A stretch of 64,000 bases of DNA from an uncultured Bacteroidales bacterium (GTDB lineage Bacteria; Bacteroidota; Bacteroidia; Bacteroidales; Paludibacteraceae). The DNA is taken from contig CADBWK010000004.1 in the NCBI GenBank assembly GCA_902798385.1, positions 1-64,000 of the forward strand, given 5' to 3'. A model generated the notes under the pieces. That model had not been told where the DNA came from. It ran no database searches and saw nothing but the letters and a program-made list of their open reading frames with translations. Made by a program: the position numbers and the translations under genes. This document shows, piece after piece, positions 34,701-43,884 of this stretch (position 1 is its first letter; each line of letters opens with the position of its first letter).

Positions 34701-37700
34701 GTTCAGTTCACCCGGTTGAACCTCTACTTTCTGTCCGTTATTCTGCGTCACGTAGGTGATGTTCGGCATCTTAACGTGTGCTTTCTTCGGTCCCTTACCG
34801 ATCGGGAGAGTGATGACGTAGTCGTTGATGCTCGGATCGAAGCCGTCGATCATCACGCTGTCGAGGAGGATACCTGCGAGCGTGGAGTCAGGGCTCATCG
34901 TGCGAATCATGCGAACGGTGTACTTACGCGCTGCACCGCCATTCTCCGGCGTTACGCTGATCTCGTACTCTACACCACCCTCGGTCTCGGTCATCTTGGT
35001 GCTGATGGTCTGAACATCCTCACCGGCAACGGCCTCGATGATTTGCGTTGTATCTGCGGGCACTGGATACGGTACCTCGTTGTTGGTCGGCTCGAAGCCC
35101 TCCAACGGAACACCTGCCACGAGGATATTCTTCAGCAGATTGTTAGCCGAAGGATCGGTCGGGTATCTACGTACGTAACTGTTCGCGTTACCGACTACTT
35201 GCCATACCATGCTATCCGGTGTCTGGATGAAGATCACCTTATCCGCCGCGTAGCATTGCTCGAACAGTACAGGCGATTCCGGTTTAGCAGCTTGCTCGAA
35301 GTACTTCGTACCACCTAAGTTCTGCCACGGGGTCTCGTCTTGTACGAACTGCTTGATCTGATGATTCGTGGTCACTTCCGGTCTATGGAGCGTGATGGTG
35401 TAGGTCTTGGTGGTCTTACCATCCTCTGCCGTTACCTTCACGGTCGCGCCGTCGGCTGTATGGTTGATATCGATCGTCTGGTTGAGCGGGTTGTTCTCGC
35501 TGGTGCCGGACTTGGAAACCTCGATTGTCGGCATCACCTCACCGTTGATGGTGTAGTTGAGCGTAGCCGGGTTGAAGGTCTGTGTGAACGGAATAATATT
35601 GTCGTTCTTGTCTTTGGCAACGATGTTCTCCGGTGTAGCCACGTTGCTACGCTCCTCGCGGAAGACGTAGATCGTCGTGTCGGATGCATTGAGTTCGTTG
35701 GTCACGATGACGGTCACGTGATTACCCTCTTTGTTGACTACAAAACGCTGATGGATGTTATCCGGAGTAATTGTGAACTCCGGGAACTTCATCGTAGCGT
35801 AAGGCAGTTTGACATAGGTCGTGTCGCCCGAAACGGTCGAAGTTAACGAACCGAAATCAGCCGTGTAATCCAAAGATGCTTTCGGATCACGGTGGAGAAC
35901 AACGTAATAGTGGGTACTATCGATCGAGTTCTCACCGTAGTTGATGACACGTGCGGTCAGGTTACCGTCGATCCACTCGCCATTATTCAGCCACTCGATG
36001 ACTTGTGTCTGGTCATGCACCGCTTTGGAGAACTTAAGTGCAGGTTTGCCGATAATGACTTCATTAGCGCCCAAGGTATAATTGAAGGTACGCCCATCAG
36101 CGGCAGGCGTGATCGCATCACTACCATTCACGAATGCTTCGGTCAACTCGGAGTTATAAACCATGCGCATGTTACGGATCTGAAGGTCGCAGCTTTTAGC
36201 TGTAGAGCCGCCATAGATATTATAGCTATTTCCGCTAACTTCACTTGCGCAAAGCATAATGTTCAGTTTACCTACCGTTCCGTTATAAGACAGATTCGTA
36301 ACGGAATTTTGCCATTGTCCCAAGTTCGCATAGGAGCCGGAGATGTCTTTACTTACCAATGCAGTACCTGCCGCGTTACCAAGGGATACCCAAGCATTCC
36401 AAGTATTAATTCCATTAACCGTCATGATCGGCTGGTATTCAAATGCGAATTGCTCCGGAGTATTACGGTATTGCACGGCGTTGGTTAGGTTCTTTTCAAA
36501 TGATACCTTTGTATTTCCATTCAAGCGCACGCCATCCGGCAGGCTCAGGCCACCTAAGGTTAATGTACCCGGCATTGAGCTGTTGAGTGCACCACCACGG
36601 AGGGTCGAAAGCGTCAATTCCTTATCTCCTACTACTGTCACTTCATGACCTGTGTAATAGGTAAAGTGTGACACAGCAGCATTATAATCAATATATGCCA
36701 CCAAATCCGCAGGAACCTTCCATCCTTGTGGTTTATAACCGGTGGGATCTACTTCATTCTTCTTTTTCGCTTCGGACCCGAATATACCACCTCCTAAGCT
36801 TACTTCATACCAATATGCCCTTTCTGTCTGTACGCGCTCATAAGTAAACGGCCATTCGTCTCCGGCATAGAACCAGCAGACGGAGTATTTCTCGCCGTTG
36901 TTTACGGTGAAGGTTACCTGTTTGGTCTTCTGGAAGTTGGAATCAAACGAAGCCTGTACGTTGTTGCCGTTATAATCAACAGCCTCAAAATTACCTGCGT
37001 TCGGTTCATCCGTAACGTTGATCATGTAGTTATATACGTCCGGACGGAAGTTCGGTACCTCGACGCCGTTGTATTTAAGGCTCTGCAGTTTACCTTCGGT
37101 CTCGAACTCCGGCATACGCGGGGTGATGGTGTAAGTCACGTCGTTCACACCGGTACGGTTAGCGACTACCGTGATCTTCGCACCACGACGGATACCGCCC
37201 TTGAAGAAGACGAGCGATTGTTCCTTGTAGTTCTTCGTCACACCAATGATCTCGAAGGAAGTAGCACCGAACGGCAGGTCAACAATGTTGTCACCCTTCA
37301 CCGGCTCAAGGCTATCCTCTACCGGATCGCCGTTCGCTTTCGTATAACGATAAGCGATGCTGAGCAGTTTGTTCTCCTTCGGTTCGGGTTCTGCGATCGT
37401 ATAGCGGATCGAATACGTACGCGTGTCGCCGTTCTCGGCTGTCACGATGATCTTCGTCACGCCGGTGATCGGTGCTTCGATGAACTCGATCAGCTGCGTC
37501 TCATCAGCCTTCTCGAAGGTAACGCTATATGGCGTGAGCGTGTTCTCGAAGTTATACTCCGTCACATTCACATCCTGATCGGTACCGTCAATTGTGAGGG
37601 TTTTGAGTTGGGTGTTACTCTTGCGTACTACCGGGAAGTCGATCGTGTACGTCGTCGAATGCAGAGGATTACCATCCTGCGCCTGTACGAGAATAGTCGT

Positions 37701-40700
37701 TACCTCGTTCGGCTTACCAAAGGTGGTCGTGATAGTCTGGTTGTCCAATTGTCCTACCGGATACACATTCGGAACTACGGTATCCGCCGTCGTCAACTCG
37801 ATGCTGTAGTGGAGCGTATCCGGATGGAAGATCAGACGGTAATCCGATAACGGTTTTCCGTCAATGTAGATCGCCTTGAGTTTGGAGACAGCGCTCTTCA
37901 CGCGCGTGTACTCTATTATATATTCTTTTTGAGTCGTGCCGTTCTCTGCTACGACGAGGACATGTTGTTCGTGATCGTTCGGCGCGTAGATCAGCACTTT
38001 CTGGTTCTTGTCCGATTTCGCTTTCGCGATGACTTGCGGCATTTCTTCGCCTTCGCCCAAATTGAACTTTCCGAAATAGGTGTTACCCGAAGAGAAGTGC
38101 GTGATGAGGTCTGTTCCGTCCTTCATGACGTGCAGGTCTTCAAGCTCCGCGTCATTGAATTTCGCGTGGTTATACTGAACGGTATAATCAAAAGCATCGC
38201 CGTTAGCAGCCTTGACCGTGATACCCCATTTACCCTCTGCGAGTTGGCCGAAGAAGACAACCTGTGCGTTCTCTGCTACCTTATAGCTGAGTTCCGGATA
38301 AGGCAGGCCGGCAGCCAGATCGTAGGTATAATTCGACTGCGAAGCACTGAAACCATCAATGAGTTGACCGTCGGCGTAGATACCCAGGAGCGCGTTGTTC
38401 GACGAAGTGGTACGGTTGAAGACGATGTCATAGACACCTTCGTTCTCGCCATCCGTCACGCGGACATAAGCTACTACAGAGTCTGCCGTGTTCTTCCAGT
38501 AGATCTTCGCGTTCGCATCTTCCGGCAGATAGGTGATCTTCGGCAGTTGGTCATCGCCGGTGTAGTTCACCTCGTAGTGTGCCTGTGAGCTCTTGAAGCC
38601 CGGAACGAGGATGCCATTATAATAGATTTTATCCAGTTGAACGGTCGCTACGATCGCTTTCGTGAACTCGATGGTGTATTGGGTTTCCTCCAAACCATCC
38701 TCGGAGATCACTTTAATAATCGCCGTACCGTCCGCGTACGGAGCAGCTACCGCTACTTTCTGTCCGGCAGCGGTAACAGGGAAGATCTGCGGGCAGGTAT
38801 TGGCCTTCAGTTCCAGTATATAATCGAGCGAGTCGCCGCGGAAGTGGATATTCTCCGAATACTTCATCGAGATCGTGTCCAAATCCGGATACTTGAGCTT
38901 GATATCTTGCAGCTGCGTGTTGTTGGAAGCCGGGAACTTAAAGCGAATGGAGTACACACGTTTGGTCTTCTTGTCTCCTGCGGTGACGGTCAGATACTTC
39001 GTGTTCTTCTTCGTCGTAGTGTCCACGGTCTGTACCGCGTCGCCCAGATCCCAAGTGACAGCGGGAACGGACATGCCTTGCTCTACCGTATAAACATAGT
39101 CACGTACGTCGGAGTTGAAGCCCGCGAGCGGCTCGTTATTAAGGTAGATCATCGTCAGCGAAGCGTTCTTGGAAACCGCCAGCGAGAAGTGAATCGTGTA
39201 CGTACGGCTGGCACCGTTGAGCGGCGTTACCACTACTTTGTAGTTGCCGTTCAGGTCAGCCGGCGGCGTCGGGGTAGCCGTCTGGTACTGCTCGTTACGC
39301 AAGGTAGCCGTGATAGCAGGCAGTTCGGTCGTTCCCATAGGCAGTTTAACCCAATACTCCTTGACATCAGCGTCGAAGGACACCGCATCGCCGTCTCGGT
39401 TGAGCAGCGAGAAGCCCTCTACCGTCAGGTTAGCCAAACGGTTGTCCGTATAGGTCTGCGAATAGAATGTGAAGTTATAGGTCTTCGAGTCGCCGTTACC
39501 CGCCATGACCGTGATACTGGTCGTCTGAGCCGTACCGATGATACGGGTAGACTTGGCGTAAGTCTGGAAGTCATCGCCGAGGATCGGCTCTACCGTCGGG
39601 TAGTCCTCACCGATACCGAGGGTGTCCGTATAATTGGTCACCGCCGCATCAAAGCCCGCCATCGGTTGATCGTTGATGAGCACGCCGTTTAAGTTCGTGT
39701 TCTCGGATTTCTTTGCAGAGAAGACGAGTTTGTAGATTGTCTGATCCATATTGTTGCCCGCCATGACACTCACGCTCACCGTACCGTTACCGTTGGCAAA
39801 ACGCGTGGAGTCGATGGTGATAGTCTGGTACTCATCACCCGGCTGGTAGAGGATCTGCGGCAGGTAACGCGAACCCATTTCGAGGTTAACGTAATAGGTC
39901 GTCAACTCGGGATCGAACGCGATCGCTGTAGCGTCACCCTCTTGAGAGGGGTTGACACTCTGGATCTGATCGCCGATCAGCTGCAGCGAAGCGAGGTACG
40001 AATAGGTCGATGCCTCGATCTTGAAGTTCAGTTTATAGACCTTATCGGTCGTAGCACCCGGTGCGCTGACGGTAATCTGCGCTTGAGCCTGCGCACCACC
40101 GGCTTGGATCTGATCCAGCGTAGGTACGGTCATTGTGATCGTCTGCTCTCCGGCTGCGTACGCCGAGACAGGCTCTACCGTCGGAGCTTGAGCGGTATTG
40201 GTCGGCAACGACACTTTATACACGGCCTGCGAAGGCGAGAAGCCCGGAATGGACTTGCCGTTCACCTTGATATCTTTCAGCGTCACGTCCTTGAGGAGAC
40301 CCACCGAGAAATTAAGCGTGTAGGTCTTTTTCGTCGTTCCGTCGGCTGCGGTCACAACAATAGTCGCCTTACCGCCAACGGTATTAGGTTGCGTGATCGT
40401 AACGGTCTGCGCCTCTTCTTGTTTCACATACGTCACCACCGGCACTTGCGTTGTACCGTACGGCAGCTCTACGTCGTACGTATATTTGCCCGGCACGAAG
40501 CCCGATACAACCGTCGTATCCGTTCCCAGAGCGTACGAGATATTCGACAGGTTGGCGTTCTTACTCTTTGCACGCTGGAACTGAATCTTGTAGTTCATCG
40601 TGCTTGAGCCATCCTCCGCCGAAACGGTGATGATCGTCGGTTTGTTCTCCAAGTCACCCTTGATGATACGGATCTCACTACCGGAGAGGGTACGTCCGTT

Positions 40701-41666
40701 GAAAGCCACGGTCTTACCCCTGGCGTTGGTCAACGAACCCGCACCACGTTTCGCTTCGATCGTCGGGATCTCTGTAGCAGTCTCACCTAAGGCATAGTAC
40801 TGCACTGCCTCGGAGTTCGGGTCAAAGCCCTTCCACTCCTTATCGTTGATGAACAGCTGCTGGATCTTCGACGAATAGATGAGCTCTACATCATCGACAT
40901 ACAGCGAGTTACCGGCGTACAGACCGCTGTTGGCGCGGTAGTTAGGATAGTTGGAAGCCGAGAAGATAATGTTCATCTTCTGCGGCACCTCGTTGTTGAA
41001 GTAATAGATCGGCACGCGGATGTTCGTCCAGTTGCCGTAGGTCTTCTTCTCACGCCACATACCCTCACAGATCTGCGTGGCTACCGTCGCCGTACCGCAC
41101 TCGTTACCATCCAACTCCTGGCGGATATCCGACTCCTCGTCGGTCACGGAATGGTCGGTACAGGATCCGTTCTTCGCTTTGTACTTATTACCCTGCGCGG
41201 TGCCCTTCCAAGCGTAGTAGAGGAGATAGAAGTCCTCCTTGCTGGTGTTGTTACCGGTACGCTTGATCCACACGGACATCGAGTCCGGACGATACGCCCA
41301 CGCGACACCTCCGTAGTCACCGGCAGAAGCGCTGCTGACCTGCGTCAAGCTCGGCACGTATACCCAAGGCGTACCTAACGAGAAATAACCCGGCGAAGTC
41401 TCCGTGATACCTGCTGCACCGACGTCCTGGTCTTGCACCATCATACAATAGCCGCCGTTATGGCCGGCTTCCTGGTGCGCAAAGTTAAACTTAAAACTGA
41501 ATTGCGTCACGTTCGATGCATTCCAACCCTTCGGCTGGATGTTGCCATCAAACTGAGCAGCTGACCAATCTTCGAAGTTTGCATTGGTCAACTGTTGTGC
41601 AAAAATAGCCGTCGGGAGCAAAATCATCGCTCCGCAGACTAATACACGTTGAAAAAATTTACTCAT
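31722..41666 (-). CDS. Giant secreted protein with about 30 cadherin-like beta-sandwich repeats and two PCMD-like domains
   Basis: 3,314 residues. After the signal peptide (LLPTAIFAQ) comes a PCMD-like (putative carbohydrate metabolism) domain, residues of about 25-270 (NFEDWSAAQFDGNIQPKGW, DSMSVWIKRTG). About 30 repeats of 80-100 residues follow, resembling the PF12733 cadherin-like sandwich: L-x-x-I-x-x-x-G, a GF-x-P-x-x-x-x-Y segment and an end such as VTAEDGTTKTYTI. A second PCMD-like domain interrupts the array at about 1585-1835 (YWYEVSLGGGIFG, NAWVSLGNAAGTAL). The last 80 residues look like a T9SS sorting domain (ending KSGKLITLP). Predicted to be exported by type IX secretion and anchored at the surface, perhaps as an adhesin or glycan-binding stalk; this role is inference. 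Confidence 0.85.
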   Translation of the reverse strand: MSKFFQRVLVCGAMILLPTAIFAQQLTNANFEDWSAAQFDGNIQPKGWNASNVTQFSFKFNFAHQEAGHNGGYCMMVQDQDVGAAGITETSPGYFSLGTPWVYVPSLTQVSSASAGDYGGVAWAYRPDSMSVWIKRTGNNTSKEDFYLLYYAWKGTAQGNKYKAKNGSCTDHSVTDEESDIRQELDGNECGTATVATQICEGMWREKKTYGNWTNIRVPIYYFNNEVPQKMNIIFSASNYPNYRANSGLYAGNSLYVDDVELIYSSKIQQLFINDKEWKGFDPNSEAVQYYALGETATEIPTIEAKRGAGSLTNARGKTVAFNGRTLSGSEIRIIKGDLENKPTIITVSAEDGSSTMNYKIQFQRAKSKNANLSNISYALGTDTTVVSGFVPGKYTYDVELPYGTTQVPVVTYVKQEEAQTVTITQPNTVGGKATIVVTAADGTTKKTYTLNFSVGLLKDVTLKDIKVNGKSIPGFSPSQAVYKVSLPTNTAQAPTVEPVSAYAAGEQTITMTVPTLDQIQAGGAQAQAQITVSAPGATTDKVYKLNFKIEASTYSYLASLQLIGDQIQSVNPSQEGDATAIAFDPELTTYYVNLEMGSRYLPQILYQPGDEYQTITIDSTRFANGNGTVSVSVMAGNNMDQTIYKLVFSAKKSENTNLNGVLINDQPMAGFDAAVTNYTDTLGIGEDYPTVEPILGDDFQTYAKSTRIIGTAQTTSITVMAGNGDSKTYNFTFYSQTYTDNRLANLTVEGFSLLNRDGDAVSFDADVKEYWVKLPMGTTELPAITATLRNEQYQTATPTPPADLNGNYKVVVTPLNGASRTYTIHFSLAVSKNASLTMIYLNNEPLAGFNSDVRDYVYTVEQGMSVPAVTWDLGDAVQTVDTTTKKNTKYLTVTAGDKKTKRVYSIRFKFPASNNTQLQDIKLKYPDLDTISMKYSENIHFRGDSLDYILELKANTCPQIFPVTAAGQKVAVAAPYADGTAIIKVISEDGLEETQYTIEFTKAIVATVQLDKIYYNGILVPGFKSSQAHYEVNYTGDDQLPKITYLPEDANAKIYWKNTADSVVAYVRVTDGENEGVYDIVFNRTTSSNNALLGIYADGQLIDGFSASQSNYTYDLAAGLPYPELSYKVAENAQVVFFGQLAEGKWGITVKAANGDAFDYTVQYNHAKFNDAELEDLHVMKDGTDLITHFSSGNTYFGKFNLGEGEEMPQVIAKAKSDKNQKVLIYAPNDHEQHVLVVAENGTTQKEYIIEYTRVKSAVSKLKAIYIDGKPLSDYRLIFHPDTLHYSIELTTADTVVPNVYPVGQLDNQTITTTFGKPNEVTTILVQAQDGNPLHSTTYTIDFPVVRKSNTQLKTLTIDGTDQDVNVTEYNFENTLTPYSVTFEKADETQLIEFIEAPITGVTKIIVTAENGDTRTYSIRYTIAEPEPKENKLLSIAYRYTKANGDPVEDSLEPVKGDNIVDLPFGATSFEIIGVTKNYKEQSLVFFKGGIRRGAKITVVANRTGVNDVTYTITPRMPEFETEGKLQSLKYNGVEVPNFRPDVYNYMINVTDEPNAGNFEAVDYNGNNVQASFDSNFQKTKQVTFTVNNGEKYSVCWFYAGDEWPFTYERVQTERAYWYEVSLGGGIFGSEAKKKNEVDPTGYKPQGWKVPADLVAYIDYNAAVSHFTYYTGHEVTVVGDKELTLSTLRGGALNSSMPGTLTLGGLSLPDGVRLNGNTKVSFEKNLTNAVQYRNTPEQFAFEYQPIMTVNGINTWNAWVSLGNAAGTALVSKDISGSYANLGQWQNSVTNLSYNGTVGKLNIMLCASEVSGNSYNIYGGSTAKSCDLQIRNMRMVYNSELTEAFVNGSDAITPAADGRTFNYTLGANEVIIGKPALKFSKAVHDQTQVIEWLNNGEWIDGNLTARVINYGENSIDSTHYYVVLHRDPKASLDYTADFGSLTSTVSGDTTYVKLPYATMKFPEFTITPDNIHQRFVVNKEGNHVTVIVTNELNASDTTIYVFREERSNVATPENIVAKDKNDNIIPFTQTFNPATLNYTINGEVMPTIEVSKSGTSENNPLNQTIDINHTADGATVKVTAEDGKTTKTYTITLHRPEVTTNHQIKQFVQDETPWQNLGGTKYFEQAAKPESPVLFEQCYAADKVIFIQTPDSMVWQVVGNANSYVRRYPTDPSANNLLKNILVAGVPLEGFEPTNNEVPYPVPADTTQIIEAVAGEDVQTISTKMTETEGGVEYEISVTPENGGAARKYTVRMIRTMSPDSTLAGILLDSVMIDGFDPSINDYVITLPIGKGPKKAHVKMPNITYVTQNNGQKVEVQPGELNGDSTVLTVTPENGVGSKEYSIKIQEELSSCTELTGITVNGKLVDPNFEPGRHFYSTTVEKDLIEIDYTCEDRFFKSVETIIDPITAGKEYNYTLRVTAEDGTQADYLVEIYVLNQSNDAQLADILLNHMNFISYKETAELSNPQLKAFDPGNNQYHVKAPIDKIPSVIGMLKMDGQKVETTIESTDQVYCVHLDVTAVDGVTKNEYKVYIDRTLPQLNRLTSISIDGDTIQSFDPDKHSYIYDKLADGAALPQIEEIGYTTEDEAIQNDPNFVHVSRSEADKLITITVHAQDTAYPTAEYNVSFIFRKDTVNTLEVINDTRNGITAPVNNWDPKGTYFHRDLPIGEEYPEISYGDDRYPGDNLWPRIDTMTIALDTINLTWQHQTVVTAQDGSSRTYTVSYRKLRSNNTALQLLQVSKNGQDFYTVDGFSPEVTELYCTLKPAEAEALAGGMPTLLWTPGDSYQTVDTITALDSLSGKTLGYKHIVTVTAATGRTRNYTVHYPVELSIDATLRTIKYNNGGAIPNFDSERENYKIEIEKNAEIPNLIPVLNVEGQRYVQDSLAGVDTIRYFVWAENREYTKTYTIAFERMLSTLIKLDRITLTDTVEEKPISHDLFDFNPDQFDYTIVMPYDSLNRDILPRVDYILGDPMQSVWKEETKLNDKQTMVTLHVIAENDEYGAEYNLIFEFTRNNDTKAKDIKIHGEELPGFDPNKIDYEYKHPYGSDSTAFYKAEDVEVMLNDIAANYTVSVDEDGAISIVVTAQDGVSQTTYTIVQSIALDGDNFLQAILLNVAAEDGSVTVDTLRGFDPEITFYTYLLPAGSTATPVVEGLARSINAEVSVKAAAAGDTCIIICTAQDLAERRYFVYFKNSDINVAQEPTANDVVAKCLSNSELFVGTIRKDVYFALFDEQGHLLFYKQIPNADPNDAIIVNDLDNKEVLTDIINSRSGLVINIIPGKIYFYTFIYGDKTLMQRLAGNKAKKLKSGKLITLP

Positions 41667-41730
41667 ATTAATATTTTTATTAAATATATTACGATTTTAG
41701 GGTTCAAAACAGCCCATTTTTTATCGAGTG

Positions 41731-41761
41731 CAAAATTACTGCTATTTTGTCAAGTACACAA
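41731..41761 (-). promoter_or_regulatory. Promoter of the giant protein gene
   Basis: Minus-strand -33 TTG (41761-41759) and -7 TAATTTTG (41738-41731), 20 bp apart. The 13-bp box is not matched here (TTGTGTACTTGACAA is related but longer). The leader is about 60 bases and AT-rich. Confidence 0.65.
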
Positions 41762-41910
41762 TATCGTTTGTTACGAAAAAGTATACGATTATTAAGCCAC
41801 ACTCAAAAGAGTGTTGCTAAATAGACTTTGCAAAATGCACAAATTTTAAGATTTGAAAGAAGAAAAAAAATTTATTCGATATCTGCAAGAGTTAAAGAAA
41901 ATTTTATAGT

Positions 41911-41928
41911 TTGGCACACTTTTTGCAT
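41911..41928 (+). promoter_or_regulatory. Sigma-54-type promoter of the moxR-bat operon
   Basis: TTGGCACACTTTTTGCAT: the -24 element TTGGCAC and the -12 element TTGCAT, with exactly 10 bp between the GG and GC doublets. This matches the sigma-54 consensus at every key base. The predicted start of transcription is near 41938 and the moxR ATG is at 41963. A weak TAATTTG (41931-41937) nearby would be at poor spacing for the sigma-70 form. Confidence 0.65.
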
Positions 41929-41962
41929 GTTAATTTGCGGAAAATTATAATTACATTATACT

Positions 41963-42958
41963 ATGCAAAATCCTGTTGATATCAGAGAACTGCAAGAGCG
42001 CGTGGAGCGCGAGAGTTCGTTTGTAGATGCCCTTACGTTGGGCATGAATCAAGTGATTGTTGGTCAGAAGCACCTTGTAGAGAGTTTGCTTATTGGTCTG
42101 TTGAGCGACGGGCACATATTGTTGGAAGGCGTGCCGGGTTTGGCAAAAACCCTCGCTATCAAGACCTTAAGCGATCTCATCAAGGCTAACTTCAGCCGTA
42201 TTCAGTTTACGCCGGACTTGTTGCCGGCCGATGTGATCGGTACGCAAATTTATTCTCAGAAGAGCGAAGAATTTAAGATCAAACGCGGTCCTATCTTCGC
42301 TAATTTCGTGTTGGCTGATGAGATCAACCGTGCGCCGGCAAAGGTGCAATCCGCATTGCTCGAGGCCATGCAGGAACGTCAAGTGACGATCGGCGATGCA
42401 ACGTTTAAGTTGGATGATCCGTTCTTGGTACTGGCTACCCAGAACCCGATTGAGCAAGAAGGTACCTACCCGCTGCCCGAGGCACAGACCGACCGTTTCA
42501 TGCTGAAGGTTGTGATCGGTTATCCGAAGAAAGAAGAGGAGCAGGCGATCATTCGTCAGAACATCGCAAGTGAGAAGAAGACCGTGCTGCCGATCTTGAG
42601 TACCGCGGATATCATCAAGGCACGTAAGATCGTAGAGGAGGTGTACCTGGACGAGAAGATCGAGAAGTACATCGTCGATATCGTTTTTGCAACGCGTAAC
42701 CCGGAAGAGTACGGGCTGAAAGACCTCAAGCAGATGATCGCTTTCGGCGGTAGTCCGCGTGCTTCGATCAACCTCGCCAAGGCTGCTCGTGCGTACGCGT
42801 TCATTCATAGGAGAGGCTACGTGACGCCGGAAGATGTACGTGCGGTATGTTACGACGTACTGCGTCACCGTATCGGTTTGACGTACGAGGCAGAGGCAAA
42901 TAATATTACGACCGAAGATATTATCACAGAAGTACTGAACGCAGTTCAGGTGCCTTAA
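41963..42958 (+). CDS. moxR: MoxR-type AAA+ ATPase
   Basis: 331 residues. Walker A is in EGVPGLAKTLAIK (near residue 55). Walker B and the arginine-rich region follow (FVLADEINRAPAKVQSALLEAMQE). The AAA lid ends with GYVTPEDVRAVCYDVLRHRI. MoxR proteins act as chaperones for VWA-domain proteins, which fits the DUF58 and BatA/BatB genes just downstream. First gene of a seven-gene unit. Confidence 0.95.
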   Translation: MQNPVDIRELQERVERESSFVDALTLGMNQVIVGQKHLVESLLIGLLSDGHILLEGVPGLAKTLAIKTLSDLIKANFSRIQFTPDLLPADVIGTQIYSQKSEEFKIKRGPIFANFVLADEINRAPAKVQSALLEAMQERQVTIGDATFKLDDPFLVLATQNPIEQEGTYPLPEAQTDRFMLKVVIGYPKKEEEQAIIRQNIASEKKTVLPILSTADIIKARKIVEEVYLDEKIEKYIVDIVFATRNPEEYGLKDLKQMIAFGGSPRASINLAKAARAYAFIHRRGYVTPEDVRAVCYDVLRHRIGLTYEAEANNITTEDIITEVLNAVQVP

Positions 42959-42959
42959 A

Positions 42960-42992
42960 GGAAACTAGGAGACTAGGAAACTAGGAGACTAG
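42960..42992 (+). repeat. GAAACTAG/GAGACTAG repeat between moxR and DUF58
   Basis: GGAAACTAGGAGACTA is repeated twice (8-bp words alternating). Fills the gap. Confidence 0.95.
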
Positions 42993-42996
42993 AATT

Positions 42997-43884
42997 ATGA
43001 CAAGTGAAGAGTTATTACAACGGGTAAGGAAGATCGAGATAAAGACCCATGGGTTGAGTCGAAACATCTTCGCAGGCGAGTACCACAGCCAATTCAAGGG
43101 TCGTGGTATGGCGTTCAGTGAGGTGCGGGAGTACCAACCGGGCGATGATGTTCGGTCGATAGACTGGAATGTGACGGCGCGAATGAACCGGCCGTACATC
43201 AAGGTCTATGAAGAGGAGCGTGAGTTGACGGTGATGTTGCTCATCGATGTCAGCGGAAGTAGGAATTTTGGTACAGTGAGTCAGATGAAACGTGACACGA
43301 TGGCCGAAGTAGCCGCAACACTCGCTTTCTCCACGATCGAGAACAACGACAAAGTGGGTGTGATCTTCTTTAGCGACCAAGTGGAGAAATTCATCCCGCC
43401 GAAGAAAGGTAAATCGCACGTGCTGCATATCATCCGAGAGTTGTTGAGCTTTGAGCCAGAACACACGGGGACCAACATCAACGCGGCGCTGCAGTACCTG
43501 ACCAACGCGCAGAAACGTCGTTGTGCGGCGTTCCTGATAAGCGATATGATGGATCCGGCTTTCAGCGCAACGCCCGAAAAGAAAGGGGAAGTAGCGCCGG
43601 TGGTGATCGCCGCACGCAAGCACGACCTGAACGCGATTCAGATCTACGACCGTCGTGACGCCGAGATGCCGAACGTAGGACTAATCAAACTGCGCGATCC
43701 GGAGACGGGTAAGCGTGTGTGGGCCGACACCGGTATTGCAAGCGTTCGCGAGGCGTACAACAAGGCTTGGCGCGACCAACAAACCGCCCTGGAGACCGTT
43801 TATACGAAGACGGGAATGCACAATATTTCCCTGCGTACGGACGAAGATTACGTGAAAGCTTTAATGAGACTGTTTAAGCAATGA
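42997..43884 (+). CDS. DUF58 protein with VWA-like fold (MoxR partner)
   Basis: 295 residues. The DUF58 hallmark GRGMAFSEVREYQPGDDVRSIDWNVTARM is followed by a VWA-like region with the MIDAS-type DVSGS (LLIDVSGSRNFG). In Bacteroidota this gene is fixed between moxR and the bat genes, and the protein is a probable MoxR client. The stop overlaps the next start (ATGA). Confidence 0.95.
   Translation: MTSEELLQRVRKIEIKTHGLSRNIFAGEYHSQFKGRGMAFSEVREYQPGDDVRSIDWNVTARMNRPYIKVYEEERELTVMLLIDVSGSRNFGTVSQMKRDTMAEVAATLAFSTIENNDKVGVIFFSDQVEKFIPPKKGKSHVLHIIRELLSFEPEHTGTNINAALQYLTNAQKRRCAAFLISDMMDPAFSATPEKKGEVAPVVIAARKHDLNAIQIYDRRDAEMPNVGLIKLRDPETGKRVWADTGIASVREAYNKAWRDQQTALETVYTKTGMHNISLRTDEDYVKALMRLFKQ

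Noticed and set aside
31782-36488. Long plus-strand frames (up to 595 codons) opposite the giant gene
   Set aside because: They follow the codon periodicity of the repeat gene, have no signal or domain, and break where the base composition changes.
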